Positions 24,568 through 33,455 of a stretch of 64,000 nucleotides of DNA are shown one piece after another; position 1 is the first letter of the stretch, and every line of letters begins with the position of its first letter. The DNA lies in the NCBI GenBank assembly GCA_964446835.1, contig CAYUQT010000002.1, positions 175,374-239,373 on the forward strand. Reading direction: 5' to 3'. The stretch is from CAYUQT01 sp964446835. GTDB lineage: Bacteria; Planctomycetota; Phycisphaerae; UBA1845; JAFGLZ01. Below the pieces are notes generated by a model that was given only the letters and a program-made list of their open reading frames with translations, did not search any database and was not told the origin of the DNA. The translations under genes were made by a program, and so were the position numbers.

Positions 24568-27384
24568 TTACTTCAACAGAAGGGATTGGGACGCCGCCGG
24601 GGCGCTTGCAGAGAACACCTCCTGACCACCCAGAATCAGCCGCTCCCCGTCGATCATGTGCGCCTGACGCCACTTCCCCGCCTGGCGAGAAAGCAGGACG
24701 GCCGTCCCTCGGAAGCGAACCTCGCCCGCTGTCATGTCCGCGGGTCCGTCGTAGCTGATCAGGAACAGGTCACCGCCGCATGCAAGCCCCGCGCAGACCT
24801 TGCCCGGTTCTGCGGTCACCGGACGCGATGTGACCACCATAGGCGACACCTTCCCCTGAGGCAGCGGTTGAACCACCGTCTCGAAGTGGAAAGGCAACTC
24901 CGCCTGGCACCGATAGACGATGTCGTGCGAAGGCTGAATCCCATACAGGGAATACCACCCGCGAACGGGCGACTTCTGCGCGATGAGGTCGAGCACCTCG
25001 CATCCCTGCAACTGTGCGGGAAGGATCGCGACATTGGCATGATCCGGCTCACGTGTGATCGTTCTTCCCTGTTCGACGTCGAGCTTGACGGCCCGAACGG
25101 TAGTCTTGTCGCCCTGGACCGTCACAATCGGCGCGGGGTGAAACAGGATGTCCACCTGATGCCGGCCCGCTCCGACGACGCGATCACAAAGGACGGCGTA
25201 TTGTCCTTTCAGGAAGAAGATGCATCGCTGGTGTTGAACCGTGCGGACCGCGGCGGAACGCCCCTTGTCGGCCTTTCCGCGTTTGCCCTCCCAGACCTGA
25301 GACCCACGCGGCGAGTAGGCTCGCCGATACCAGCCCGCCGCGAAGTCATGCATTCCCCCGATCACAAAACGGCGATCGGGATCGGGCATCCCCTCAGAAG
25401 GTCCCAGTGCCCGGTGCTGGCTCAGATTATCGATCATGACCGTGTTGTGGCTCCAGCTTCCCCGCCAGTAGGGCTCGAACTCGTCACCCTTGTACGAATA
25501 GATGCCCGGATCGCCGATCAGCTCGCGCCCTCCCCCATAGAGGACGAAGTTGAGCTTGTCCTCATGCTGGTGACCGGCGCCGAAGTATCCTGCATCGAAG
25601 ATCAGCACCTGAGCGTCGGGTCCCCACCGATCCCGCATCACGCAGAAGCCAGCGTGGGTGAAATCATGAGAGGGTCTGGCCGGAGGTTTGCCCTCGCGCC
25701 CCGAAGTGCTGAACCACCGGAAATCGTCTCGCCCGAAGACCCCGGCGCCGCTCTGCATGACCTCGAGAATGGAGATTCGATGGGGGCTCCCATCGCTGAG
25801 AATCGGAAGCACGCCGTCTGGGTAGCTGATGTATTCAAGGGCCTCCACACCCGCCTCGTACTGTCGCATCATGCCTTCGGGAATGGGAGCCTTCAGGAAC
25901 GCGGCCAGACGCAGGGCGGCCGCCATGCTGGACAGAGGAAAACGGTGGTACAGCGGCGCACATTCCGACTGAAACCCGTCCGGAAGGAATGCCCTGGCAT
26001 TCACCCACTCCAACCGCCGCATCCCCACCTCGTAGAACAGCCCAGAGAGCCTGAACTCTGGAAAGAGCAAGGCCACCACAATCAGGCCGGAGGATTCCAC
26101 TTGGAGCCAATTGCCGCCGCCCGCAGCGTACATGCAGAGGTACTTGCCGTGATCCAGTGCCGACCGGGCCATGTTGAAGAGACATCGCTGCCGGAACTCC
26201 GGATGATTGGCCAGCGACAGAAGGATCAGACCCCATCGCTGCCCCGGACGCCCCCCAGCCTCCAGCGTTCGCCACTGCGCATTCGACCGCGTGAACGGCG
26301 GCGGACTCGATTCGTACCACGAGTTGAACAGGCGACAGAGGTGCTCGACGTACTTCTCGTCGTGCGTCGACTGATACGCATTCAGCAATGTCCACATCCA
26401 CGGATGGGCGTTCATCCATACACGACTTTCAACGTCATTGTCGACGACCAGCGACCAGTCCACCTTCTGACCGAAATCGTATCGGCGATACATGTGTGCC
26501 TGAAGGATGAACACGTTGCGGCAATTGTCATTGGCCTCGTCCAGGCTGAACGTCTTGCGCATGTTGATGTCCGGCCACCCGCGCTCCGGCGAAAACCGTC
26601 GGGCCAGGACCTGAATGTACGCCTCTCGGGCGGCCTTCCAATCACGTGCCGCCACGGGACCGCGAACCTCCGCCATGTCCGATCGAGATGTGTCGAGCTG
26701 CCGGAAGAACTCCTCGTCGGAACCATGCAGCTCGGTAAGGCCGGGATCCACGTGTATCGCGTCGATCATGGCCCTGGCGGCGGCCCGGTCTTCCTTGTTA
26801 CCCTTCTTGTCTCCGTAGGTGGCCCATTGCCCCAAGGCTGTCCGCAACCATTGCGTGGCGACCTCATGGGCCACGGACCCCACCGGACTGGCATCTCTCA
26901 ATGCACCGGCCGTACAGACCAACGCCCCGACCGTAGCGCAGAAAGCCCGATCGGACTGCCCGTGGTGACCCGATCGGAGGGCCAGACGCCAATGGAGAAT
27001 GTCCGCCTGGATCAAACATAGCTGGATGATCTCCGAACGCCGATCACGCTGCGGACCGCTCAGGTAGGCAAGGCACTTGCATTGTCGGGATGCCACGGCC
27101 TGGACCGACCACAGGGCCGACGCAGTCGGACTGTCGGTCTCAACCGGATGCTCGGTGATGAAGCCCCCCACCCGCGTGGCGAAATCCGAGGCGTCGGCGG
27201 AGGGCAGACCGTCCTCCTCGACTCGAAATCGAGCGGCCTCGACCGGACAAACAAACGGGGCGCCGCTCAGCGACGGCGGTGCCTCCTTCACAATGGATGG
27301 ACACCACCCGGCCCCGCCGAAGTCCCCGAGGGCGAATCCGTGACACATGATCAGCAAACACGCAGTACGAGCGATGGTGGTCAT
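24568..27384 (-). CDS. Heparinase II/III-family polysaccharide lyase
   Basis: About 938 residues, exported (signal MTTIARTACLLIMCHGFALG). An N-terminal helical (alpha/alpha) part holds NPWMW-like AHPWMWTLLNAYQ, WGLILLSLANHPEFR and AGGGNWLQVESSGLIVVALLFPEFR. A beta-sheet part follows with the family signature GHQHEDKLNFVLYGGGRELIGDPGIYSY and SHNTVMIDNLSQHR (His residues for uronate chemistry). Enzymes of this fold (PL12/PL15/PL17/PL21-like) cut uronate-containing polysaccharides such as heparan sulfate or alginate by beta-elimination; the exact substrate is not readable. I chose ATG 27384, preceded by AGGA at 8 bases; the frame opens at 27510. Part of the carbohydrate-degrading character of the region. 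Confidence 0.85.
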   Translation of the reverse strand: MTTIARTACLLIMCHGFALGDFGGAGWCPSIVKEAPPSLSGAPFVCPVEAARFRVEEDGLPSADASDFATRVGGFITEHPVETDSPTASALWSVQAVASRQCKCLAYLSGPQRDRRSEIIQLCLIQADILHWRLALRSGHHGQSDRAFCATVGALVCTAGALRDASPVGSVAHEVATQWLRTALGQWATYGDKKGNKEDRAAARAMIDAIHVDPGLTELHGSDEEFFRQLDTSRSDMAEVRGPVAARDWKAAREAYIQVLARRFSPERGWPDINMRKTFSLDEANDNCRNVFILQAHMYRRYDFGQKVDWSLVVDNDVESRVWMNAHPWMWTLLNAYQSTHDEKYVEHLCRLFNSWYESSPPPFTRSNAQWRTLEAGGRPGQRWGLILLSLANHPEFRQRCLFNMARSALDHGKYLCMYAAGGGNWLQVESSGLIVVALLFPEFRLSGLFYEVGMRRLEWVNARAFLPDGFQSECAPLYHRFPLSSMAAALRLAAFLKAPIPEGMMRQYEAGVEALEYISYPDGVLPILSDGSPHRISILEVMQSGAGVFGRDDFRWFSTSGREGKPPARPSHDFTHAGFCVMRDRWGPDAQVLIFDAGYFGAGHQHEDKLNFVLYGGGRELIGDPGIYSYKGDEFEPYWRGSWSHNTVMIDNLSQHRALGPSEGMPDPDRRFVIGGMHDFAAGWYRRAYSPRGSQVWEGKRGKADKGRSAAVRTVQHQRCIFFLKGQYAVLCDRVVGAGRHQVDILFHPAPIVTVQGDKTTVRAVKLDVEQGRTITREPDHANVAILPAQLQGCEVLDLIAQKSPVRGWYSLYGIQPSHDIVYRCQAELPFHFETVVQPLPQGKVSPMVVTSRPVTAEPGKVCAGLACGGDLFLISYDGPADMTAGEVRFRGTAVLLSRQAGKWRQAHMIDGERLILGGQEVFSASAPAASQSLLLK

Positions 27385-27550
27385 GGCCGTATTCCTGGCA
27401 GATCGTCTGGTTGCGGTGGCCGTGCTACCGGCGAGCACGCAACGGCATGCTAAGGCAGAAAGGTTGATGCCGTCCAGGACGACATCACGATATGACTGAT
27501 CCAGCCACATCCCACCATGGGCTGGCCAGCCAATCCACGGGGGGGCGATG

Positions 27551-28477
27551 TCAGAGTGTTTGCCTGCGACGAGGCAACAGGGTGCGACCCAGAAGGGCTA
27601 TTCCCAAGAGAGAAAGCGTGGTCGGTTCGGGAACGGCGATATCTACGGTGACGCCCTGGTAGATCATCCAACTCCACAGAGACGGGCTTGACGGCACGGC
27701 TTGAACATCGAGCCAAGGCCACCACTCGACCCCCTGATCGTCAATCACCGGTACAACCGTCGACAGGCCTGCCCCATACCAACTGCTCTGGGCGGTGCCG
27801 GCAGGCCACGTATCCCTCACGGCGAAACCCGGCACCGTCACCTCGCAAGGCTGATCGTCCCGAAGGACGGTGAGTGTGAACATGTCATCCTGATAGCCGT
27901 AGCCGACAACGCTGTGACCGTAGATACTGCTGTTGTAGTACGCCACCACGTTCAGCAGGACAGGTCGTCCTGCATCGATCTCGTTGGCGTACAGGTCCCA
28001 GCTCATGTCCCCCCCCAATGCGGAAATCGAATGCGTCGCTACGGTTGCGTCATATCCCTCGTCGATCGCTGTGTTAGGATTGTCCCACTCGATGTAGTCG
28101 TGCAGTCCCTTGCCGATCATGCTGTAGTCGGTCAGACCATCCAGGCCGGTCTTCATGAAATCGGCGATGCAGTTCGCCGTATGTCGCACGCATCTTGGAT
28201 CGGAGATGTGTGACGGAGAGGCGATCATGTCCTTCGTCGCCTGGGAGATCACCGAGGCATCACCGTCGAACAGGTTTCCGTAGCCCGGAAGACCATCCCA
28301 ATAGCCCACGAGCATCCCGGCAGAGGTCGGACTGCAACCATAGTACCAGCGATAGTCCGGAACACCCGTGAGGCTGACCGAGCCAAGACATCGCGGAGCG
28401 ATCAATAAAGCAAAGAGGATTACGATACTACAATGACACCTCAATCCCCTGCCGTTTTGCCTATCCGTTTCGTGCAT
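27551..28477 (-). CDS. PEP-CTERM protein with C39-type cysteine-peptidase-like domain
   Basis: 308 residues. A signal peptide (about 1-33) is followed by a papain-like fold of the Peptidase_C39_2 kind: YRWYYGCSPTSAGMLVGYW puts the putative catalytic Cys at 48, and SIYGHSVVGYGYQDD gives His 188, with an Asn/Asp downstream. The C-terminus has the exosortase sorting signal VPEPTTLSLLGIALLG, a hydrophobic stretch and an RRR end, so the protein should be processed and attached outside the cell. No exosortase gene is in the window. ATG 28477 has GGAG 6 bases upstream. It could be a true peptidase or a peptide-binding relative. Confidence 0.8.
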   Translation of the reverse strand: MHETDRQNGRGLRCHCSIVILFALLIAPRCLGSVSLTGVPDYRWYYGCSPTSAGMLVGYWDGLPGYGNLFDGDASVISQATKDMIASPSHISDPRCVRHTANCIADFMKTGLDGLTDYSMIGKGLHDYIEWDNPNTAIDEGYDATVATHSISALGGDMSWDLYANEIDAGRPVLLNVVAYYNSSIYGHSVVGYGYQDDMFTLTVLRDDQPCEVTVPGFAVRDTWPAGTAQSSWYGAGLSTVVPVIDDQGVEWWPWLDVQAVPSSPSLWSWMIYQGVTVDIAVPEPTTLSLLGIALLGRTLLPRRRQTL

Positions 28478-28522
28478 GAAGGTCTCCGTGGAATTATTGG
28501 CTGACGAAAGGAGGAGGGTCAA

Positions 28523-28800
28523 GAACGAAGCTGGAAAGTTGGTGAAAGGTTTGATATGGGCAACGGCACAATTGGGAAATACGACACATTGGACAACGCT
28601 CGTCGTTACAACACAAACAGACGCGTCCTATAGGCTCTAGCGCCAAAGCGCCCAGAAAGCTACGCCCCCCCGGCCACGATTGGCAGTCCTCGGACCGGCC
28701 TCACAAGTGCCGGCCACCTCCCACCGATCTGGCGGAGGATTATGGAGCGTCTTGAGAGTGATGATGGGTCGGGACGTCAGCGAGGCCCAGCCCCAGGATA
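28523..28800. other. Intergenic region, no gene seen
   Basis: About 280 bases between the C39-like gene's upstream side and the end of araB (both minus strand). A TTGTCC/AATTGT pair with 17-base spacing on the minus strand near 28575-28605 is the only promoter-like sequence and is weak. No RNA gene or strong hairpin seen. Confidence 0.3.
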
Positions 28801-30480
28801 TTATGCCCTCGCCTGATCGCGAATGGTCAGCAGTTCCTTCATCACATTATGCATGTTGCCCTGCCACTGGTTGGTGCCGAAGCCGTCGTGAAGCTGCCGG
28901 TAGAGACGGTACAGGCGGTCGTAGGTGGACTGGGCAGCCGGGTCCGGTTGGTAGACCTTTGGCTTGACGCCGGCCATCGCGGCCTGCGCATCTTCGGCCT
29001 TTGCATAGCCGCCCGCCTCAACACCCGCGACCACCGCGCCGAACATCGCGCTGCCCAAGGCACAGGTCTGTGCCGACCGTGAGATCTTCATCGGACGCCC
29101 CATCACGTCTGCGTAGATCTGCATGACCAATGGGTTCTTCTCGGCGATGCCGCCGCAATTGACCACCTCGTTGACCTTTACACCGTACTCCTCGAACCGT
29201 TCCATGATCACGCGGGCGCCGAATGCCGTTGCCTCGATCAGGGTGCGGTAGACTTCGTAGGGGCGGGTGTGAAGCGTCTGCCCCAGCAGCAGCCCCGTCA
29301 GACGGGCATCCACGAGAATCGTTCGATTGCCGTTGTTCCAGTCCAGGGCGAGCAGCCCGCTTTCGCCGGGGCGGAGTGCGGCTGCGTGATCGGTGAGCTT
29401 CTCGTGTGCCTTGGCCGTCCCCTTGTCGAATGCCTGGACGAACCAGTTGAAGATGTCGCCCACGGCGGATTGCCCGGCCTCCAGGCCAAAACACCCCGGA
29501 AGGATGGAGCCGTCTACAATGCCACACAGCCCGGGGACATCCGCCAACGGGTGGGTGTTGGGGTGGACCATCATGTCGCAGGTGCTCGTGCCGATGATCT
29601 TGACAAGAATGCCCGGGGCGATCCCGGCCCCGACGCCGCCGGTGTGGGCATCGAAGGCTCCGACCGCTATGGGAGTCCCCGCGGGAAGGCCCAGTTTCTT
29701 GGCCCACTCGTCGCAGAGCAGGCCCGCCTTCTGATCGGCAGCGTAGGCCTGTTCGAAGAGCTTGTTGGCTCGAAGCTCACCCAGCTTGGGATCCAGACGG
29801 CCGAGCATGTCGGCCGCCGGCAGATGCCAGCTCGCGTGGTACATCGCCTTGTGCCCGGCCGCACAGACGCTGCGTTTGAGGTCCTTGGGCGAGGTACAGC
29901 CGACGAGGAATCCGGGGATGTAGTCGGCCATCTCCACCCAACTGGCCGCGGCGGTCATCACGTCCGGCGCCACGCGGATGCAGTGAAGCGCCTTGCTCCA
30001 GAACCACTCGCTGCTATAAGTACCACCGCACTTGGCGAGGTACTCGGGATGCTCGCGTGCGGCGATGGCGGTGATCTCCTGAGCCTCGGCATAGCTGGTG
30101 TGGTCTTTCCAGAGCCACGCGTAGGCATTCGGGTTGTCCTTGAATTCATCGGAATCCGCCAGAGGGACGCAGTTCGAATCGACCGGCAGCGGTGTGCTAC
30201 CGGTGGTATCCACGCCAATACCCACGATCTTGTCCGGCTTGAAGCCCTTAGTATCCTTGCCACGCTTGAGGGCGTCCTTGACGCACTTGGCCAGTGCCTT
30301 GCGATAGTCCGCCGGAAACTGCCGGGCCAGGTTGGGGTCTTTCTCGTCGATCACCACGCCATCCTGACCGCTGGGATATGGGGCCACCGCCGTTGCGATC
30401 TCGTTACCGTCGGCCACATCGACCACCAGGGCGCGCACCGTATTCGTTCCGAAGTCCAAACCCAGGGCGTATCTCGACAT
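28801..30480 (-). CDS. araB: Ribulokinase
   Basis: 559 residues of the FGGY sugar-kinase family. Phosphorylates L-ribulose in L-arabinose breakdown. Marks: YALGLDFGTNTVRALVVDVADG (ATP/phosphate 1 site), GIGVDTTGSTPLPVD, AYAWLWKDHTSYAEAQEI, FDAHTGGVGAGI and IGTSTCDMM, and the FGGY signature area EVVNCGGIAEKNPLVMQIYADVMGRPM. Length and motifs match bacterial AraB. AAGGAG lies 8 bases before ATG 30480. It follows a uroporphyrinogen-decarboxylase-family gene by 75 bases on the same strand. araA and araD are not in the window. Confidence 0.93.
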   Translation of the reverse strand: MSRYALGLDFGTNTVRALVVDVADGNEIATAVAPYPSGQDGVVIDEKDPNLARQFPADYRKALAKCVKDALKRGKDTKGFKPDKIVGIGVDTTGSTPLPVDSNCVPLADSDEFKDNPNAYAWLWKDHTSYAEAQEITAIAAREHPEYLAKCGGTYSSEWFWSKALHCIRVAPDVMTAAASWVEMADYIPGFLVGCTSPKDLKRSVCAAGHKAMYHASWHLPAADMLGRLDPKLGELRANKLFEQAYAADQKAGLLCDEWAKKLGLPAGTPIAVGAFDAHTGGVGAGIAPGILVKIIGTSTCDMMVHPNTHPLADVPGLCGIVDGSILPGCFGLEAGQSAVGDIFNWFVQAFDKGTAKAHEKLTDHAAALRPGESGLLALDWNNGNRTILVDARLTGLLLGQTLHTRPYEVYRTLIEATAFGARVIMERFEEYGVKVNEVVNCGGIAEKNPLVMQIYADVMGRPMKISRSAQTCALGSAMFGAVVAGVEAGGYAKAEDAQAAMAGVKPKVYQPDPAAQSTYDRLYRLYRQLHDGFGTNQWQGNMHNVMKELLTIRDQARA

Positions 30481-30555
30481 CGCTGAATCTCCTTGCCGCA
30501 AAGGGCTTCGCTGAAGTGCTCAGAGTGACGCAAGGGGTCGCCACACCGTTTGAGC

Positions 30556-31617
30556 TCACTTGTAACTGCCGTATCGGGCGACCAGGGCCATAACGCGCTT
30601 GTACTGTTCGAAGCTCACGTTGTCCGGCACCGAATGGTCGCTGTGATAGATGTATCCGCCGCCGATTTTCGCCGCGGTAATCTTCGTGCGAATCTCTTCC
30701 TCAATAGCAGCCGGGTCCTCCAATGCCATCTTTCGCACATCGATCCCCCCCATGAACGAGAGCCGGTCGCCATATTCCTTCTTCAGCCGGATCAGGTCCA
30801 TGCCGGCCTTGACCTCCAGAGGCTGAATGCAGGCAAAGCCCGCTGCGATATAGCCGGGTATCAAGGCGTTGACATTCCCGCACGTGTGCAGGATCACGGG
30901 GATCTTCCGGGCATTGAAGAAATCACAGACTCTCTTGTGAACGGGCCAGATCAGGTCGTCATACATACGGGGGCTGAAGAGCGTGGCGTTACGGTACCCG
31001 TTGTCGTCGAACAAAAACGCTCCGTCGAAGTGAAACCCCCGACTCATCATCTCCTCGGCACTGTTGATGACCAGTTCGGCATGGGTGCGGAGCAGCTCCT
31101 TGATCCAATCGGGTTCGAGGGCCATCGTCGCCAGAAGCGTTTCGCTGCCGATCACCCCCTGAGCCCAATCGTATCCGAAGGGCGACGAGTAGGTGACAAA
31201 CTTGCCCGCCATGACATCGGAATGGTTGGCCTTCAAACCTCCGTCCCAATCCACACGGCTCCGGTTGTAGGTGAGTCGGTGCTTGTGTTCTTCCCAGCAA
31301 TCCCGCGTTGTGATGGTGAACCCGATGCACTCGGGCGTGCTGGTCGCGCTCTTCCAGTTCTTGCGGGTGGCGCCGTTGCTGTTCTTCTCAACCACGTAGT
31401 CATCGGTTTCCTCAACGACATGGCTGGGTAGCTGAAACGACGTGTCGGCGATTTGACCGGAGAACTCGTAGTTGAAGTAGACGTCCGGCCCGACGCTCTC
31501 AGGCAGTCCCTCACGATGCCAACGGGCGGTCGTGGTCGTCCAGGGACTGTCGCTGATAGGAATCCGATCCGCCTCCTGATGCCTCAGGACGCGAAGCACT
31601 CTCTCGCAGGACGTCAT
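30556..31617 (-). CDS. Uroporphyrinogen-decarboxylase-family (methyltransferase-like) protein
   Basis: 353 residues of the URO-D/MtaA/CmuA superfamily. The fold is marked by RVLRHQEADRIPI at the N-terminus, HFDGAFLFDDNGYRNATLFSPRMYDDLIWP, and the metal-site segment IPVILHTCGNVNALIPGYIAAGFACIQPLE, then LSFMGGIDVRKMA. Heme-type HemE lacks the HTCG motif, so this belongs to the large group of planctomycete URO-D-like proteins, some tied to corrinoid methyl transfer and others of unknown role. Position directly upstream of araB suggests a link to sugar or plant-compound use. A divergent promoter pair separates it from the sensor-kinase gene. Confidence 0.8.
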   Translation of the reverse strand: MTSCERVLRVLRHQEADRIPISDSPWTTTTARWHREGLPESVGPDVYFNYEFSGQIADTSFQLPSHVVEETDDYVVEKNSNGATRKNWKSATSTPECIGFTITTRDCWEEHKHRLTYNRSRVDWDGGLKANHSDVMAGKFVTYSSPFGYDWAQGVIGSETLLATMALEPDWIKELLRTHAELVINSAEEMMSRGFHFDGAFLFDDNGYRNATLFSPRMYDDLIWPVHKRVCDFFNARKIPVILHTCGNVNALIPGYIAAGFACIQPLEVKAGMDLIRLKKEYGDRLSFMGGIDVRKMALEDPAAIEEEIRTKITAAKIGGGYIYHSDHSVPDNVSFEQYKRVMALVARYGSYK

Positions 31618-31688
31618 GGGTTGGTCCTCCGCCCGCCCAAGTTACGCCGGACCATCGGCGCATACCCTCCAACCGCACCTTCGGTGTC

Positions 31689-31716
31689 ATTATGACGGAC
31701 AAACCTCGTTTTGCAA
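31689..31716 (-). promoter_or_regulatory. Promoter for the URO-D-like/araB unit
   Basis: On the minus strand TTGCAA (31716-31711), 16 bases, CATAAT (31694-31689). Hexamers match four and five of six. It is about 70 bases before the ATG at 31617. Confidence 0.45.
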
Positions 31717-31731
31717 CGGTATCGGATTGCC

Positions 31732-31760
31732 CTGACACCGCATTTCCGTTAGCCTACAAT
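31732..31760 (+). promoter_or_regulatory. Promoter for the sensor-kinase/regulator genes
   Basis: CTGACA (31732-31737), 17 bases, TACAAT (31755-31760); both hexamers match five of six. It lies 27 bases before the kinase ATG and back-to-back with the minus-strand promoter, so the two units may be regulated together. Confidence 0.6.
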
Positions 31761-31787
31761 CTTAAGAGCCACTGAGCCTTCTCAACC

Positions 31788-33326
31788 ATGAGTTCAACAC
31801 GGCCCGTCCAGTCAGGTAATGTCCCGTCCTCGGTGGATCCCCCCCTCGACCCGCTTCGCAAACACCACAGCGGAATCATGATGCTTCTGATCATGGTGTA
31901 CGCCGTGGGAGGATGGTGTCTGCCCGCGCATCTTCGAGGTCCCCTGCTCTTCGACCACTACCCCTACATTCCGCTCGTCATCGCTGGAATCTGGTGGGGT
32001 CGCAAGGCGGTGGCACTGGCGTTTCTGTTCGCGGCCAGTGCGTACTGTATGGACCTGTTCTCAGAGGGAGTTGAACCGAGATGGGCCATCGCCTCCCGGC
32101 TTATTCCCTACCTCTTCGTGACGTGGTTTGTCGGGGCACTGAGCTTCAAGGCACGAAGCCGCCGCAAAGCACTCGAGGCTTCCGAAGAAGAGTATGAACT
32201 CCTGGTGGCCAAATCCCTGACGGGCATCCTGATCTATCGCGACGATCGCATTGTCTTCGCCAGCCCTCGCTTCGCACAGATGCTGGGATGCCCCTCGGAA
32301 GCGATGGTCGGACGGTCGATCTGGGATTTCGTCCATGAACTGGATCGACCGCAGATCCGTTCCATCATCTCCCGGCGACAGGATGGTGATTATGGTGACT
32401 ATCGATACGAATGTCGTTTTATCCGATCTGACGGAGGGGTGATCTGGGCCGATGTAGCCAGTTCCGGCGCCCGCTATCAGGGACACCAGGCGATCATGGT
32501 CAGTGCATACGACATCACGGATCGCAAAGAGTCCGAAGAAAAGAGACGGGAACTCTCGGAACTCACTCGTCGGCAGACCGAGCAACTGGTTCACTCCACG
32601 CGTCTGGCGGAGTTGGGTGAGATGGCGGCCGCTGTGGCTCATGAATTGAACCAGCCGCTGACCGGCATCAAGAACTACGCAAAAAACGCTGTGTACATGA
32701 TTGAAAACTCGGCTGGAACCCCTCAGGATATACTCTCGAACGTTCGCCAGATATCAGAACAGGTCGATCGAGCGGCGCGAATCATCAGTCAGATGCGTCA
32801 ACTGACCCGGCGAACGGAACGGCACTTCGCCCCGGTGGACATCAACGGCATCGTGCGGGACAGCGTGGAATTCGTGATGCCCCAGTTTCGACTCTCAGGT
32901 GTGGAAGTCTCTGTCTCTCTGGGCGATGGATTGCCCAAGGTGATGGGCGACCGCATGTGGCTCGAACAGGTCTTTCTGAACCTGCTTACCAACGCCCGTC
33001 ATGCCATGGAGCCGGTGATCGATCGCAAGCTCCACGTACGTACATGGCTCGATCACCGGCGAGACTGTCCCGTCGTCGCGGAAGTCACCGACAGCGGCGT
33101 GGGATTCAACCAGGAAGACACCGACCGGCTTTTCATGCCGTTCTTCAGCACGAAAGAGGTTGGACGGGGAACAGGACTGGGGCTGTCGATATCCCTGAAC
33201 ATCATTCAGGAGCATCGTGGTCAGATCGAGGCGCTGGGCCGACCGGGCAAGGGCGCGACCTTTCGCGTTCGGCTCCCGATCGCCGGCCAGCCGGGGGCGC
33301 CGTCGACGGGGACGCCACCGCTGTAG
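31788..33326 (+). CDS. Membrane sensor histidine kinase with PAS domain (DctB/FixL-like)
   Basis: 512 residues. Residues 30-118 form about three or four membrane segments with little outside the membrane. A PAS domain at 130-250 ends in the typical YDITDRKESEEKRR. The HisKA domain has phosphorylated His 285 in AAVAHELNQPLTGIKN, the NtrB/DctB-type H-box. The HATPase domain has N (LNLLTNARHAM), G1 (VTDSGVGF) and G2 (GRGTGLGLSISLNIIQEHRG) boxes. The H-box subtype and the adjacent NtrC-class regulator indicate a pair controlling a sigma-54 promoter. Neighbouring transport genes suggest it senses a carbon source (inference). Confidence 0.9.
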   Translation: MSSTRPVQSGNVPSSVDPPLDPLRKHHSGIMMLLIMVYAVGGWCLPAHLRGPLLFDHYPYIPLVIAGIWWGRKAVALAFLFAASAYCMDLFSEGVEPRWAIASRLIPYLFVTWFVGALSFKARSRRKALEASEEEYELLVAKSLTGILIYRDDRIVFASPRFAQMLGCPSEAMVGRSIWDFVHELDRPQIRSIISRRQDGDYGDYRYECRFIRSDGGVIWADVASSGARYQGHQAIMVSAYDITDRKESEEKRRELSELTRRQTEQLVHSTRLAELGEMAAAVAHELNQPLTGIKNYAKNAVYMIENSAGTPQDILSNVRQISEQVDRAARIISQMRQLTRRTERHFAPVDINGIVRDSVEFVMPQFRLSGVEVSVSLGDGLPKVMGDRMWLEQVFLNLLTNARHAMEPVIDRKLHVRTWLDHRRDCPVVAEVTDSGVGFNQEDTDRLFMPFFSTKEVGRGTGLGLSISLNIIQEHRGQIEALGRPGKGATFRVRLPIAGQPGAPSTGTPPL

Positions 33327-33372
33327 GCGATCTCGAGAAAGGAAGCGGGAGGGCGATCTCGCCCGCCACTGA

Positions 33373-33390
33373 GGCGATCGGCCGATCGCC
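33373..33390. repeat. 18-bp perfect palindrome between kinase and regulator genes
   Basis: GGCGATCGGCCGATCGCC is perfectly self-complementary. Two further GCGATC copies lie at 33327-33332 and 33353-33358, the latter within a GGGCGATCTCGCCC half-palindrome. Could be a regulatory site or an mRNA hairpin that tunes regulator expression. Confidence 0.3.
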
Positions 33391-33455
33391 GGGCGAAGCG
33401 AACAGATGGGGCAGGGATAGCAGTCGTTCATATCCGACACCGAGGGCGAAGCGTA

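Noticed and set aside
24394..27021. Plus-strand open frame of 875 codons
   Set aside because: It lies exactly opposite the heparinase II/III gene, whose motifs are clear. The antisense frame has no recognisable domain and is a by-product of high GC codon use.
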